64,000 nucleotides of DNA from Candidatus Latescibacterota bacterium (GTDB lineage: Bacteria; Latescibacterota; UBA2968; UBA8231): positions 1 through 64,000 of the forward strand of contig SLHA01000044.1 of assembly GCA_007136405.1 (NCBI GenBank), written 5' to 3'. Positions within the stretch are counted from its first letter, which is position 1. Each line of letters starts with the position of its first letter. The notes under the pieces were generated by a model. The model ran no database searches. It saw nothing but the letters and a program-made list of their open reading frames with translations, and was not told the DNA's origin. Of this stretch, positions 44,064-52,955 are shown in pieces. The position numbers were made by a program, and so were the translations under genes.

Positions 44064-44096
44064 GTATCGATGGTGCATCGATGACGCATCGATGGC
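44064..44096 (+). repeat. Three 11-bp iterons before the HtrA gene
   Basis: ATCGATG occurs at 44066, 44077 and 44088, exactly 11 bp apart, embedded in GCATCGATGNC units. One helical turn per unit would place three sites on the same DNA face. They lie between the promoter and the start codon. Confidence 0.6.
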
Positions 44097-44155
44097 GCCT
44101 CGAACGCGCACTCGCCACCGTCTCCGGACGATCAACGTGGCAGAACGTACAGGGT

Positions 44156-45292
44156 ATGATCACATCGCGTAGACGTTTTGCCGGCAGATGCCCGTTCGCC
44201 GTTACGGTTGCTCTCCTGCTGTTGTATGCGGGCCCGCTTATGGCCGTAGACGCCATCAGCGCATCCCGCCGCACAGCGGTGGTTCAGGCCATCGAACGGG
44301 TCCAGCCGGCAGTGGTCAGCGTGCATGTGACCTACCGTGAAAGGGTTCTGGTCAGGCGCTTCCGGCAGGACCCGTTCTTCGATCTGTTTGCCCCGTTCAT
44401 GGTCCCCGGCGAACGGGACCGGACGTCGACCGGATCGGGCTTCATCGTGGACCAGGCGGGGCACATTCTCACCAATGCCCACGTGGTCGGGGATCCGGAA
44501 AGGCTGCTGCGGATCGACATCGCTCTGCCCGACGGCCGCAGCCTCGAGGCTCGCCACGTGGCCTCGGATCATGCCTTCGACCTGGCAGTACTTCAGGTGG
44601 GGGCCCAGGATCTTCCGGTTGCGCCTCTAGGTGATTCCAGCGATATTCTCATTGGCGAATGGGCCATAGCCATCGGCAACCCCTTTGATCTGGGCCCTAC
44701 CGCGAGCATCGGTCTGGTGAGTGCGTTGAACCGCAATTTCACCAAGCCCCAAAACGGGTACTATTACCGCAATATGATTCAGACCGATGCCGCCATCAAT
44801 CCTGGCAACAGCGGCGGCGCGCTCGTCAATGCAGCAGGGGAAGTCATCGGGGTCAACAGCTTCATCTATACGGGCGGGGATTACAGCATCGGCTCCATCG
44901 GCATTGGGTTTGCCATCCCCATCAATGCGGCTCGCAGTTTTCTTGTGGAGGTAGAGCAGCATGGCCAACCGCGACAGCCCTGGACTGGGATACTGTATCT
45001 TCAGGATCTGACCCGCGTTCTGGCCGAGCAACTGTCGCTGGCATCCACCGATGGCGCTCTCGTGGTTCAGATTACCCCTGACAGCCCGGCCGATGAGGCG
45101 GGCTTGGAACGCGGTGACGTCATCCTGGCCGTCAACCAGGAGCGGGTGCGCAACGTGGACGACGCCATCGCCATGTTGAAGGGCTTCAGGGTGGACGAGG
45201 AATGCTATTTGGACGTCATTCGTTTCGGTGAAGCGATACGGCTCCGGCTGCGTCTGGCCGAGATGCCGCAGTCCAGAAGGCGCTGGAACTGA
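44156..45292 (+). CDS. HtrA/DegP-like periplasmic serine protease
   Basis: 378 residues from the ATG preceded by AGGG (the track start is 25 codons earlier). N-terminal signal or anchor (FAVTVALLLLYAGPLMA), trypsin-like domain with His in LTNAHVVG, Asp in DHAFDLAVLQ and Ser in NPGNSGGAL, then one PDZ domain (about residues 285-370, DSPADEAGLERGDVILAVN). One PDZ and this length resemble DegS-like forms, so it could be a protease for envelope stress or a signal-cleaving enzyme. Three iterons lie in its leader. Confidence 0.88.
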   Translation: MITSRRRFAGRCPFAVTVALLLLYAGPLMAVDAISASRRTAVVQAIERVQPAVVSVHVTYRERVLVRRFRQDPFFDLFAPFMVPGERDRTSTGSGFIVDQAGHILTNAHVVGDPERLLRIDIALPDGRSLEARHVASDHAFDLAVLQVGAQDLPVAPLGDSSDILIGEWAIAIGNPFDLGPTASIGLVSALNRNFTKPQNGYYYRNMIQTDAAINPGNSGGALVNAAGEVIGVNSFIYTGGDYSIGSIGIGFAIPINAARSFLVEVEQHGQPRQPWTGILYLQDLTRVLAEQLSLASTDGALVVQITPDSPADEAGLERGDVILAVNQERVRNVDDAIAMLKGFRVDEECYLDVIRFGEAIRLRLRLAEMPQSRRRWN

Positions 45293-45357
45293 CCAGGGAT
45301 ACTGGCGGCCACGCGCCTGCAGTCCCACGCCCTGCAACGTCTGTCGGAGATCAGCTT

Positions 45358-46062
45358 ATGCACCGGAGCTACGTACCTCACATCTTCACCTTGGGGAACC
45401 TGTTCTGCGGGTTTCTGGCTCTGCATTACGTCTTCCAGCACTCGTTCGTGCCGGCCGCATGGCTCATCGTCCTGGGGGCCGTGCTGGACAAAATGGACGG
45501 TTTGATCGCCCGCAGGATCGGCACTGGCTCCCCCTTCGGCGTGGAGCTGGATTCCATCGTCGATGTGTGTACTTTCGGTGTGGCTCCGGCGGTGATGATC
45601 TATCAGCGCCACTTGTCATCGCCCTGGGGACTGGGCCTGGCGTTTGTCTATCTGGTGTGTGGCGCCCTGCGTCTGGCCCGGTTCAACGTCATCAGCCTGT
45701 ATGCCAAAAAGGGTGACTACTACATGGGGCTTCCCATACCCATGGCCGCCATCGCCCTGACCCAGTTCATCGTGTACACGGACAGCAGATGGCAGCCGGC
45801 CCAGGAAACCATGCTGGCCGCTTCCGTCGTGATCCTTCTGGCAGCGCTCATGGTCAGTCCCTTCGACTACGACTCCTTGCCGGATATGCGGGCCTCCGGC
45901 CGGTGCGAACGGGCCAAACAGAGTTTCCTGGTTCTCGGCATCCTTATGGTACTGTACGACGCCGAACGTTTCCTTTTTCCCCTAATTGTGGCCTACATCA
46001 TTTCCGGCATCTACCGGTGGATAGCGGGTCTGCTTCATGATGAAGTCACTCAACACGCCTGA
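45358..46062 (+). CDS. pssA: CDP-diacylglycerol--serine O-phosphatidyltransferase
   Basis: 234 residues, membrane protein. The CDP-alcohol phosphotransferase motif is complete: LDKMDGLIARR, then FGVELDSIVD (DGxxAR-8-GxxxDxxxD). HIFTLGNLFCGFLAL at the N-terminus and the position of the motif are those of type II (Bacillus-like) PssA. Makes phosphatidylserine for phosphatidylethanolamine synthesis; psd is not adjacent. Confidence 0.92.
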   Translation: MHRSYVPHIFTLGNLFCGFLALHYVFQHSFVPAAWLIVLGAVLDKMDGLIARRIGTGSPFGVELDSIVDVCTFGVAPAVMIYQRHLSSPWGLGLAFVYLVCGALRLARFNVISLYAKKGDYYMGLPIPMAAIALTQFIVYTDSRWQPAQETMLAASVVILLAALMVSPFDYDSLPDMRASGRCERAKQSFLVLGILMVLYDAERFLFPLIVAYIISGIYRWIAGLLHDEVTQHA

Positions 46063-46077
46063 CCACCTCCGGTGCCG

Positions 46078-46359
46078 ATGCCGAAAGACAAACCTGTAAG
46101 CCATCTCATCCTGGTGCTCTTCACCAGCGTCATCGGTGCCAACGTAATCGGTGAAGCACTCCGGGCGGTGTTGCATTTCGTCGGCGGCCCGGACACCATC
46201 GTCGAGCGCGCGTTGCTGCAGTACGTGTCGTGGTCCATCGGCCCGCACATGTTCAACCTCATCATCCTGTCGTTTTCATTCGACCTGTCACTGCGCTTCA
46301 ACGTTGTCACCCTCCTGGGGGTGGTCGTAGGCTGGTACTATTTCCGCTACAGCTATTGA
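46078..46359 (+). CDS. DUF4321 membrane protein
   Basis: 93 residues, two to three hydrophobic segments with the DUF4321 ending FNLIILSFSFDLSLRFNVVTLLGVVVGWYYF. The family is of unknown function and is often near Tat or cell-division genes. No Shine-Dalgarno; it begins 15 nt after pssA and may be translated by coupling. GTG at 46072 is an alternative start. Confidence 0.75.
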   Translation: MPKDKPVSHLILVLFTSVIGANVIGEALRAVLHFVGGPDTIVERALLQYVSWSIGPHMFNLIILSFSFDLSLRFNVVTLLGVVVGWYYFRYSY

Positions 46360-46392
46360 TCGCGCCCCGGAGTCTCAGACGGAGACCTTATC

Positions 46393-46713
46393 ATGTTTGG
46401 CATGGGCCAATGGGAACTGCTCATCATCTTTCTGGTCGTTCTGCTGGTGTTCGGCGCCAAGCGAATTCCTGAAATGGCCCAGGGTCTGGGCAGAGGCATC
46501 AAGGAGTTCCGCAAAGCCGTACATGAAGTCCAGGAAGAGATCCAGGTGAACGAACCTGCCAACCGCCAGCAAGCCAGTCAGATCAACCCGCCATCGCAGG
46601 ATGAGTCCCGTCAGGACAGTGCTCAGTCCGGAACTGCCGAAACAGCCCGGTCCGGGGACAGCGGTGAGGACGCCGGTCACAACTCGCAGTCGTCCACCCG
46701 CTCAACCACCTGA
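46393..46713 (+). CDS. tatA: Sec-independent translocase subunit TatA
   Basis: 106 residues. WELLIIFLVVLLVFGAKRIPEMAQGLGRGIKEFRKA is the TatA/E membrane helix, FGA hinge and amphipathic helix; the tail is Gln/Ser-rich and disordered. Forms the pore of the twin-arginine pathway. GGAG precedes the ATG. The gene for its partner tatC lies 6 kb downstream (52956). It is followed by gatA after 5 nt. Confidence 0.9.
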   Translation: MFGMGQWELLIIFLVVLLVFGAKRIPEMAQGLGRGIKEFRKAVHEVQEEIQVNEPANRQQASQINPPSQDESRQDSAQSGTAETARSGDSGEDAGHNSQSSTRSTT

Positions 46714-46718
46714 ATCTC

Positions 46719-48170
46719 ATGGCGCTCAATGAACTGACGGCACACGAGCTCAAAACCTTGCTGGATCGGGGTGAGGTTTCAGCACATGAGGCTACTACCG
46801 CGGTCCTCGAACGCATAGAAGCCACGGATGACACCCTGAACGCGTTCATCTCAGTAGATGCCGAGGGCGCGCTCTCCCAGGCCGCTGCCGCAGACCGGCG
46901 GCGCGCCGCCGGCGAAGACCCGGGCATGCTGGGTGGCGTGCCGGTGGCGCTCAAGGATCTGCTGTGCGTAGCCGGGGGACATACCACCTGCGGATCCCGC
47001 ATGCTGGAGAACTACATCGCTCCGTACGATGCCACGGTCGTCTCCCGGCTGCGCCAGGCGGGTGCTGTGATCATCGGCAAGACGAACCTGGACGAATTTG
47101 CCATGGGGTCGTCCACAGAAAGCTCGTATTACGGAGTAACCCGCAACCCGCATGACAACTCTCGCGTGGCCGGGGGCAGCAGCGGCGGGTCGGCCGCGGC
47201 GGTGGCCGCCGATCAGACCATCCTGGCCATAGGCTCGGATACCGGCGGCTCGGTGCGTCAGCCGGCCGCCTATTGCGGCGTCGTCGGACTCAAACCCACA
47301 TACGGACGCGTATCCCGCTACGGACTGACCGCCTATGCCTCCTCCCTGGACCAGATCGGCCCGCTGACCAAAGATGTGCAAGACGCGGCATGGACGCTGG
47401 AAGCCATCGCCGGTCATGACCGATTCGATTCCACCTCCATACAGGCCCAGGTACCCGCGTATTCGCAGAGCTTCAACCGGGGCATCAAGGGTATGCGCAT
47501 CGGCCTGGCCCGTGAACACCTGCCTCCGGAGCTGGATGACCGGATCGCTGCGGTCACCCGGCAGGCTGCCCTGAGCCTGGAGCATTGCGGCGCGGAGCTG
47601 GTGGATCTGGAGCTTCCCGTAGCCGGACGGGGAGAGTATTGCCTGAGCTCCTTTTACCTGATCGCCATGGGAGAGTCCTCGGCCAATCTGGCCCGGTACG
47701 ACGGGGTGAAATACGGCCACCGGGCCCACGGCGCGACGGACCTGCAGTCCATGTACCAGAATACGCGCAATCAGGGGTTCGGGGATGAAGTCAAGCGTCG
47801 GATCATCCTCGGAACCTATGTGCTCAGCGCTGGTTATTACGACGCGTATTACCTGAAAGCGCAGCAGGTACGGACACTCATACGCCGTGACTTCGAACAG
47901 GCTTTCGCCCGCTGTGACGCCTTGCTGGCTCCGGTTACTCCCGGGCCGGCGTTCCGTATCGGCGAAAAAACGGACGACCCGTTGCAGATGTACCTGACCG
48001 ACATCTACACGGTGGCCGTGAATCTGGCCGGCATTCCCGCCATCTCGGTTCCGTGCGGTCTGTCCGCAGAAGGTTTACCCATCAGTGTGCAGCTACTGGG
48101 GCCGCCTCTGCAGGAGGAAAAGCTGCTGCAGCTGGGTCATGCCCTGGAATGCAGCGCCAGGCCTTGCTGA
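46719..48170 (+). CDS. gatA: Glutamyl-tRNA(Gln) amidotransferase subunit A
   Basis: 483 residues of the amidase-signature family. The catalytic Lys lies in GVPVALKDLL and the Ser-cisSer pair in RVAGGSSGGSAAAVAADQ / GSDTGGSVRQPAAYCG. GVTRNPHDN and GLKPTYGRVSRYG are GatA-typical. Supplies ammonia to amidate Glu-tRNA(Gln), with GatB and GatC. Neither gatB nor gatC is adjacent. The start is 5 nt after tatA with no Shine-Dalgarno, so coupling is likely. Confidence 0.94.
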   Translation: MALNELTAHELKTLLDRGEVSAHEATTAVLERIEATDDTLNAFISVDAEGALSQAAAADRRRAAGEDPGMLGGVPVALKDLLCVAGGHTTCGSRMLENYIAPYDATVVSRLRQAGAVIIGKTNLDEFAMGSSTESSYYGVTRNPHDNSRVAGGSSGGSAAAVAADQTILAIGSDTGGSVRQPAAYCGVVGLKPTYGRVSRYGLTAYASSLDQIGPLTKDVQDAAWTLEAIAGHDRFDSTSIQAQVPAYSQSFNRGIKGMRIGLAREHLPPELDDRIAAVTRQAALSLEHCGAELVDLELPVAGRGEYCLSSFYLIAMGESSANLARYDGVKYGHRAHGATDLQSMYQNTRNQGFGDEVKRRIILGTYVLSAGYYDAYYLKAQQVRTLIRRDFEQAFARCDALLAPVTPGPAFRIGEKTDDPLQMYLTDIYTVAVNLAGIPAISVPCGLSAEGLPISVQLLGPPLQEEKLLQLGHALECSARPC

Positions 48171-48171
48171 T

Positions 48172-48258
48172 GCGTTTGCCTGAACAGCCGGTGCACACCG
48201 GTCTGGGAACGGATGATCCGCGATCGAGTAGAATTGCCGAAGCGTTTGCCTGAACAGC
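48172..48258 (+). repeat. 17-bp direct repeat flanking the gatA-PorV gap
   Basis: GCGTTTGCCTGAACAGC occurs at 48172 and 48242, exactly 70 bp apart. The TGA of gatA lies just before the first copy. The purpose is unknown; it may be a small duplication with divergence between. Confidence 0.6.
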
Positions 48259-48394
48259 GGCTTCACACAGTTCACCGCCGCGCCTGAAGCCCTTTTCCGC
48301 CGCTGCCGGAACGGCCCTGAACGTGCGGAACCTGCAACCTTGGGTATGGATCTCGCAGGCGCGCGGCGTACATCAGACATACCGGAGCCCGATC

Positions 48395-49324
48395 ATGCAC
48401 CTGTCCCTGATATCGATGATGGCCCTGCTGCTGACCTTCGCGGCGCAATCCGCGGCCACACACGACAGCGCCGGTACCACGGGGTTCAACTTCCTCAAGA
48501 TCGGCATGGGAGCCCGTCCTACGGCCATGGGCGGGGCCTTTACCGCCGTGCCCGCGGACACAGAAGCAGCGTTCTGGAATCCGGCTGGGCTGCACGGCAT
48601 ATCCCAACGCACCGGAGTACTGGCGCTGAACAGCTATCTCGTTGACACGCAGGCAGGAGCGGCCAGCATAGCGTTGCCAGCCGCAAATCGCACCTGGGGC
48701 CTGACCATCCAGTACGTGACCTATGGAGACATGCAGCGGAGAGACGCCAGTGGATTGGATCAGGGGACCTTCGGAGCCGCGGACATGGCAGCCTACCTGA
48801 CCGTGGCGCAACCGGTCTGGCAGGACCGGCTGATCGCCGGAGTGAACCTGAAAGCCGTTCACTCGTCCATCGACAACTACTCGTCGGATGCCTACATGGT
48901 GGATCTTGGATTGCTGCTGCACGGACCTGTGGACGGTATGGTTCTGGGAGCTGCGCTGCTGAACCTGGGCGGTGTACGCAGCGGCTACGCCGGGAATCAC
49001 AAGGAGTCCCTGCCGGTCAGTGTACGGCTTGGACTGTCCCACCGTCCAGCTCACATGCCGGTTCCCGTGATTCTCCTGGCCGACCTCATCATTCCCAATG
49101 ACGCCGACGCATACCTGGCATTCGGGGCGGAAGTGAGCCTGCCCGGCGGATTCCATATACGGCCGGGTTACAGCGCCCAGCAGACCGGATCCGGAGGCGA
49201 TCAAGCTGTGGGTATCACCGGTGGCATCGGCTTTACCGCCTCAGCCTACGGTCTGGACTATGCCTACGCTTCCTATCCTGATCTGGGCGATGTCCACCGC
49301 GTGTCCATCTCCGGATCCTTCTGA
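48395..49324 (+). CDS. PorV/PorQ-family outer-membrane protein
   Basis: 309 residues with a signal peptide. GFNFLKIGMGARPTAMGGAFTAV and then AAFWNPAGL are the signature of the PorV/PorQ (UPF0164-like) barrel family, common in Bacteroidota and allied phyla, where PorV helps type IX secretion. GGAG stands 7 nt before the ATG, and the track start is 24 codons upstream. Other T9SS genes are not in the window, so I would not claim that pathway. Confidence 0.85.
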   Translation: MHLSLISMMALLLTFAAQSAATHDSAGTTGFNFLKIGMGARPTAMGGAFTAVPADTEAAFWNPAGLHGISQRTGVLALNSYLVDTQAGAASIALPAANRTWGLTIQYVTYGDMQRRDASGLDQGTFGAADMAAYLTVAQPVWQDRLIAGVNLKAVHSSIDNYSSDAYMVDLGLLLHGPVDGMVLGAALLNLGGVRSGYAGNHKESLPVSVRLGLSHRPAHMPVPVILLADLIIPNDADAYLAFGAEVSLPGGFHIRPGYSAQQTGSGGDQAVGITGGIGFTASAYGLDYAYASYPDLGDVHRVSISGSF

Positions 49325-49376
49325 ACTACCGGTAACCAGGCTGGTATGACCGGGTGGCGCTGCAGATTCCACCAAT

Positions 49377-50066
49377 TCACCCCCCCAGCTCGCGGATCCG
49401 GTCCCGCACCCGTGCCGCCTCCTCGTACGCCTCTTCGGCAATGAGCCGGGCCAACTGGACGTTCAACTTTTCCAGGTTGGTCAGAGTATCCGCAGCCGGT
49501 TCCGCCGCCGACTCCCCGGTATCCTGTTCACCAGACTCCTCTCCCCCGGTTTCCGGCGAGGCAGCCGGGGATTCGGCCGAAGCCTCCTCCACTGCTTCTG
49601 CCTCCTGCACAGCCCCCCCGGGTTCAACCTCCAGCTCCCGGCCGGCTTCGTTCAGGACCTCCGGACTCATGAACACCGGCGCGCCCAGCAGTGTGGCCAG
49701 AATCATGCCGTCACTGGGCCGGCAGTCCAGATAGAAGACATCGTCATCCGTCCTGATGAGCAGATGGGCGTGGAAAACATCGTCTTTCAGCGTATGGATC
49801 ACCAGTTTGTGCACCTTGGCGTTCATTCGCTCCAGAAGACTCTGTATGAGATTATGCGGCAGCGGGCGCGGAAGAGGGATCTTTCGCAGTGCCATCACCA
49901 GCGCCTGCCCCTCGAAGTGACCGATGGTGATGGGTACGACCTTGCTGGTCTCTCCCTTGAGAAATACCAGAAAGTTCTGTATGCCACCCACGCCTTGCGC
50001 CGTATCGGAGTAGGGGTATATGTTGAATATTCTTACCGGAAGCAGATGGTCGTTTTCACCAGCCAT
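49377..50066 (-). CDS. Bifunctional nuclease family protein (DUF151) with UVR motif
   Basis: 229 residues. The N-terminal part (LPVRIFNIYPYSDT to PVFMSPEVLNEAG) is the DUF151 bifunctional nuclease domain with SDGMILATLLGAPVFMS; RPSD is the conserved acidic motif. An acidic linker (about residues 145-190) leads to a C-terminal UVR helix pair (LARLIAEEAYEEAARVRDRIREL), which in UvrB/UvrC binds the partner. The ATG used is 10 nt after AGGGG; the track start is 7 codons upstream. It likely acts on DNA or RNA in the cytosol. Confidence 0.85.
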   Translation of the reverse strand: MAGENDHLLPVRIFNIYPYSDTAQGVGGIQNFLVFLKGETSKVVPITIGHFEGQALVMALRKIPLPRPLPHNLIQSLLERMNAKVHKLVIHTLKDDVFHAHLLIRTDDDVFYLDCRPSDGMILATLLGAPVFMSPEVLNEAGRELEVEPGGAVQEAEAVEEASAESPAASPETGGEESGEQDTGESAAEPAADTLTNLEKLNVQLARLIAEEAYEEAARVRDRIRELGG

Positions 50067-50132
50067 GGTGCATAGCCCCTTGTGCATCGCCCGCGTGCAG
50101 CGGACACCCGGTTCGGCTCTTGACTATTCTCA

Positions 50133-50160
50133 AATATACTGGCCGCCAGTGGTTTTTCAA
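50133..50160 (-). promoter_or_regulatory. Promoter of the bifunctional nuclease gene
   Basis: Minus-strand TTGAAA and TATATT with a 16-nt spacer, giving a start point about 60 nt before the ATG at 50066. Confidence 0.6.
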
Positions 50161-50167
50161 GCCAGGG

Positions 50168-50899
50168 TCACAGCACCCCGCGTTCTTTCAGACTCAGATA
50201 GTCCATGGCACTGATGATCACGTGGTCCAGAACCTCGATGCCCATGAGCTGTCCGGCATCGCGGAGCCGCCGGGTCAACTGGACATCATCCTGACTGGGG
50301 CTGACGTCTCCGGATGGATGGTTGTGCGCCAGGATGACACTGGCAGCCGTGCGTTCCACGGCGATGCGAAACACCTCCCGCGGATGGACGATGGAGGCCG
50401 ACAGGCTGCCGATGGATACCACTTCCTTGTGGATCAACTGGTTGCGGGCGTTCAGATAAAGGCACAGAAAGAACTCCTTGTGCTGGTCCCGGATATCCGC
50501 CAGCAGAGGAATGACATCAGCAGGTGCAGACAGCACCGGCCGCGTGCCCAGCTCGCGGCGCAACGCCCGGCGTCCCAATTCGAACGCCGCCACGATCAGG
50601 CAAGCCTTGGCACGACCCACACCTTTTACCCGGCTCAGTTGCACCCAGTCCATTGCCGCCAGCTCGTCCCGGGTGTGGGTTTTGAGTATTCCCTGTGCCA
50701 CGAGCTGCACCGACTCACCCCTGTACCCCGTCCCCAGCATGATGGCCAGGAGCTCTTCGTCCCGCAGCGCCTCGCACCCATACCGCATCAGACGTTCGCG
50801 AGGCAGGGCTGCCTGCACCGATTCGATGGCGGACAGCAATGGCTGAGATGCCGTTTGCGGCCGGGGTGAACCATTGCCAGCAGGCCTGCACAGCTCCAT
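50168..50899 (-). CDS. radC: RadC-family JAB/MPN domain protein
   Basis: 243 residues. The metal motif LAHNHPSGDVSPSQDD with upstream GSLSASIVHPREVF is diagnostic of RadC; an N-terminal helix-hairpin-helix-like segment (RVKGVGRAKACLIVAAFELG) is present. The exact biochemical role of RadC is still not settled. The ATG used lies 5 nt after GGGAGG; the track start is 51 codons upstream. Confidence 0.93.
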   Translation of the reverse strand: MELCRPAGNGSPRPQTASQPLLSAIESVQAALPRERLMRYGCEALRDEELLAIMLGTGYRGESVQLVAQGILKTHTRDELAAMDWVQLSRVKGVGRAKACLIVAAFELGRRALRRELGTRPVLSAPADVIPLLADIRDQHKEFFLCLYLNARNQLIHKEVVSIGSLSASIVHPREVFRIAVERTAASVILAHNHPSGDVSPSQDDVQLTRRLRDAGQLMGIEVLDHVIISAMDYLSLKERGVL

Positions 50900-51349
50900 A
50901 TCATCCTCCCTCGTTGGTACATCCGGTTTACTGACCGCATGCGCATGATGTGGGTTCGATGGCCCCTGAGCCTCTCCCCGGACGGAGCGGCGATAGCCTC
51001 TCTCGAACCGCGCCCGGACGCTGCGCGGCCTTTGCCCTGTCCCCATCTTCACACAGCCTGTGCTGTATTTGCCCTATGGTGACGCACCCATGGAAGCCCG
51101 GTCTCGCCCCCGAAAGTACATTTATCTGCAGCGTTGTCCGCTTGGGGGCCAGATAGCCGCGGTGGCGGCCTCCGTCTGTGCCCGTTCATCAAGCATTAAC
51201 CATGCCACCTTGTTCACGCGCATCAGGAAAGCTATATTCTGCCCCTGCCGAAGGCCTGGACGTCGCTGTAGCCGGATGCTGCAGGGTTGAGGACTGGGCC
51301 TGGGTGATCTCATTCCATCCCATCCGCCCTTCTCGCTGAACGCCGAGTG
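50900..51349. other. Intergenic region between radC and lnt
   Basis: 450 nt between divergent genes. The only clear element is the lnt promoter at 51210-51238. I saw no ORF with motifs, no tRNA and no repeat. Confidence 0.45.
51210..51238 (+). promoter_or_regulatory. Promoter of lnt-tatC
   Basis: TTGTTC and TATATT with a 17-nt spacer; start point near 51245, about 105 nt before the lnt ATG. Confidence 0.5.
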
Positions 51350-52954
51350 ATGCTCCCTGCCTTGATCGCCGCCCCGTCACTGACATTGCGCATCGCCACG
51401 CGGCGCGATCAACCGCCCCCCTGGTTGTTGGCCCTTCTGGCTGGCATCATGCTCAGTCTCGCCTTTCCGTGCCATCCCGGCCATCCGCTGGCCTTCCTGT
51501 ACCACCCGGTGTGGGCCTGGATCGGCCTGGTGCCGTTGTTCGCGGCCCTGCGTGTTCCGGCCACCATGCATCCCTTCCAGTCCGGCCTGCTCACCGGCAC
51601 CACCATGGCCCTGCTGTCCCTGTACTGGGTCGCGCATACCTATGGAGGCGGTCTTGCGGTAGTCGGGGGAACGCTGTTGCTGGCGCTCTACCTGGGGATG
51701 TACGTAGGCCTGTATGCGCTGGCGCAACATTTCCTGCTGTGCCGTTGGGGTGACCGGGCGTTGTTGGCCGCTCCCATCCTGTGGACCAGTGGTGAATACC
51801 TGCTCTCTCTGGGCGAACTGGGATTTCCCTGGCTGCTGCTGGGACACAGTCAGGCGGCAATGCCGCGTTTCATCCAGCCGGCCGCCCTGACAGGTGTATA
51901 TGGCGTATCGTTCTGGGTCGTGAGCCTCAATGTTTTCTGCGCCCTGGCATTAGCCGGTAAACGACGGGCCCGGCAGGCCATATGGCTCCTGATCATCATG
52001 ATATCGCTGATTGCGCCGGTGTTGTACGCTGCCACGGTGGTACCGTCGAATGACCCTGCGGCCTCGTCCATTCGGGTCAGCGTCATCCAGCACGGTTTCA
52101 CACAAGCGGATCTGCAGACCCCGGGAGGGCCTGCAACCATGCTTCGGCGGCTGGAGGATCTGTCGCGCCAGGCCGCCATCGACAATCCAGACCTGCTGGT
52201 ATGGCCGGAAACCGCGGCACCCTGCCATCTTCGCATCCGTCCGCATTGCCGGAACCGCGTCCAGGCTCTGGTGGACGAATTGCAGATCCCCCTGTTGACC
52301 GGTGCCTCGGATTACGATCGCGAACGGGACGCACCCTTCAACGCCGCCTTCATGCTGCTCCCCGGCCAGTCGATCCTGCCGAGATACGCCAAAATGCACC
52401 TGGTTCCTTTCGGAGAACGCACGCCGTACCGTGACCGCATACCGTGGCTGCGCAGAATCGACTGGTCCCTGATCACCGGAGACCTGGGGCCGGCGGAGTT
52501 TGCCCCCGGCACGGAGCGCACGCTGTTCGCACACCCCCAGGCCCCCATCGTGATGCTGATATGTTTCGAGGCCGTATTCCCGGATTTCACCCGGCGCGGC
52601 GTTCAGTTGGGCGGTCGACTGCTGGTCAACATCACCAATGACTCGTGGTTCGGAGACACGGCCGGACCTTACCAGCATGCCAGTCTCGCCGCCATGCGGG
52701 CTGTGGAGAACCGTACTGCCATGGCACGTTCCGCGTCCACCGGGCTCTCCCTGTTCGTGGATCCCTACGGGCGCATACACCAGCAGACTTCCCTGGGGGG
52801 CGCGGACGTTCGTACGCGCGACTTGCCCGTAGCGGAACGGACGACTCTGTACAGTCGTCATGGGGACTGGTTCCCCCGAATAGTCCTGCTGGGTGCCATG
52901 GCTCTGCTCTGTCTGGCCCTGGCACTGCCTGCGGCCCGAGCGATGAGACCCTGA
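51350..52954 (+). CDS. lnt: Apolipoprotein N-acyltransferase
   Basis: 534 residues, inner membrane. Several N-terminal transmembrane segments, then the nitrilase domain with catalytic Glu in VWPETAAP, Lys in YAKMHLVPFGE and Cys in LICFEAVFPD; NDSWFGDTAGPYQHASLAAMRAVE is a further conserved block. It adds the third acyl chain to lipoproteins, which implies a diderm envelope. GTG/ATG starts at 51347 and 51350 are adjacent; I chose ATG. tatC starts 1 nt after its stop. Confidence 0.93.
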   Translation: MLPALIAAPSLTLRIATRRDQPPPWLLALLAGIMLSLAFPCHPGHPLAFLYHPVWAWIGLVPLFAALRVPATMHPFQSGLLTGTTMALLSLYWVAHTYGGGLAVVGGTLLLALYLGMYVGLYALAQHFLLCRWGDRALLAAPILWTSGEYLLSLGELGFPWLLLGHSQAAMPRFIQPAALTGVYGVSFWVVSLNVFCALALAGKRRARQAIWLLIIMISLIAPVLYAATVVPSNDPAASSIRVSVIQHGFTQADLQTPGGPATMLRRLEDLSRQAAIDNPDLLVWPETAAPCHLRIRPHCRNRVQALVDELQIPLLTGASDYDRERDAPFNAAFMLLPGQSILPRYAKMHLVPFGERTPYRDRIPWLRRIDWSLITGDLGPAEFAPGTERTLFAHPQAPIVMLICFEAVFPDFTRRGVQLGGRLLVNITNDSWFGDTAGPYQHASLAAMRAVENRTAMARSASTGLSLFVDPYGRIHQQTSLGGADVRTRDLPVAERTTLYSRHGDWFPRIVLLGAMALLCLALALPAARAMRP

Positions 52955-52955
52955 T

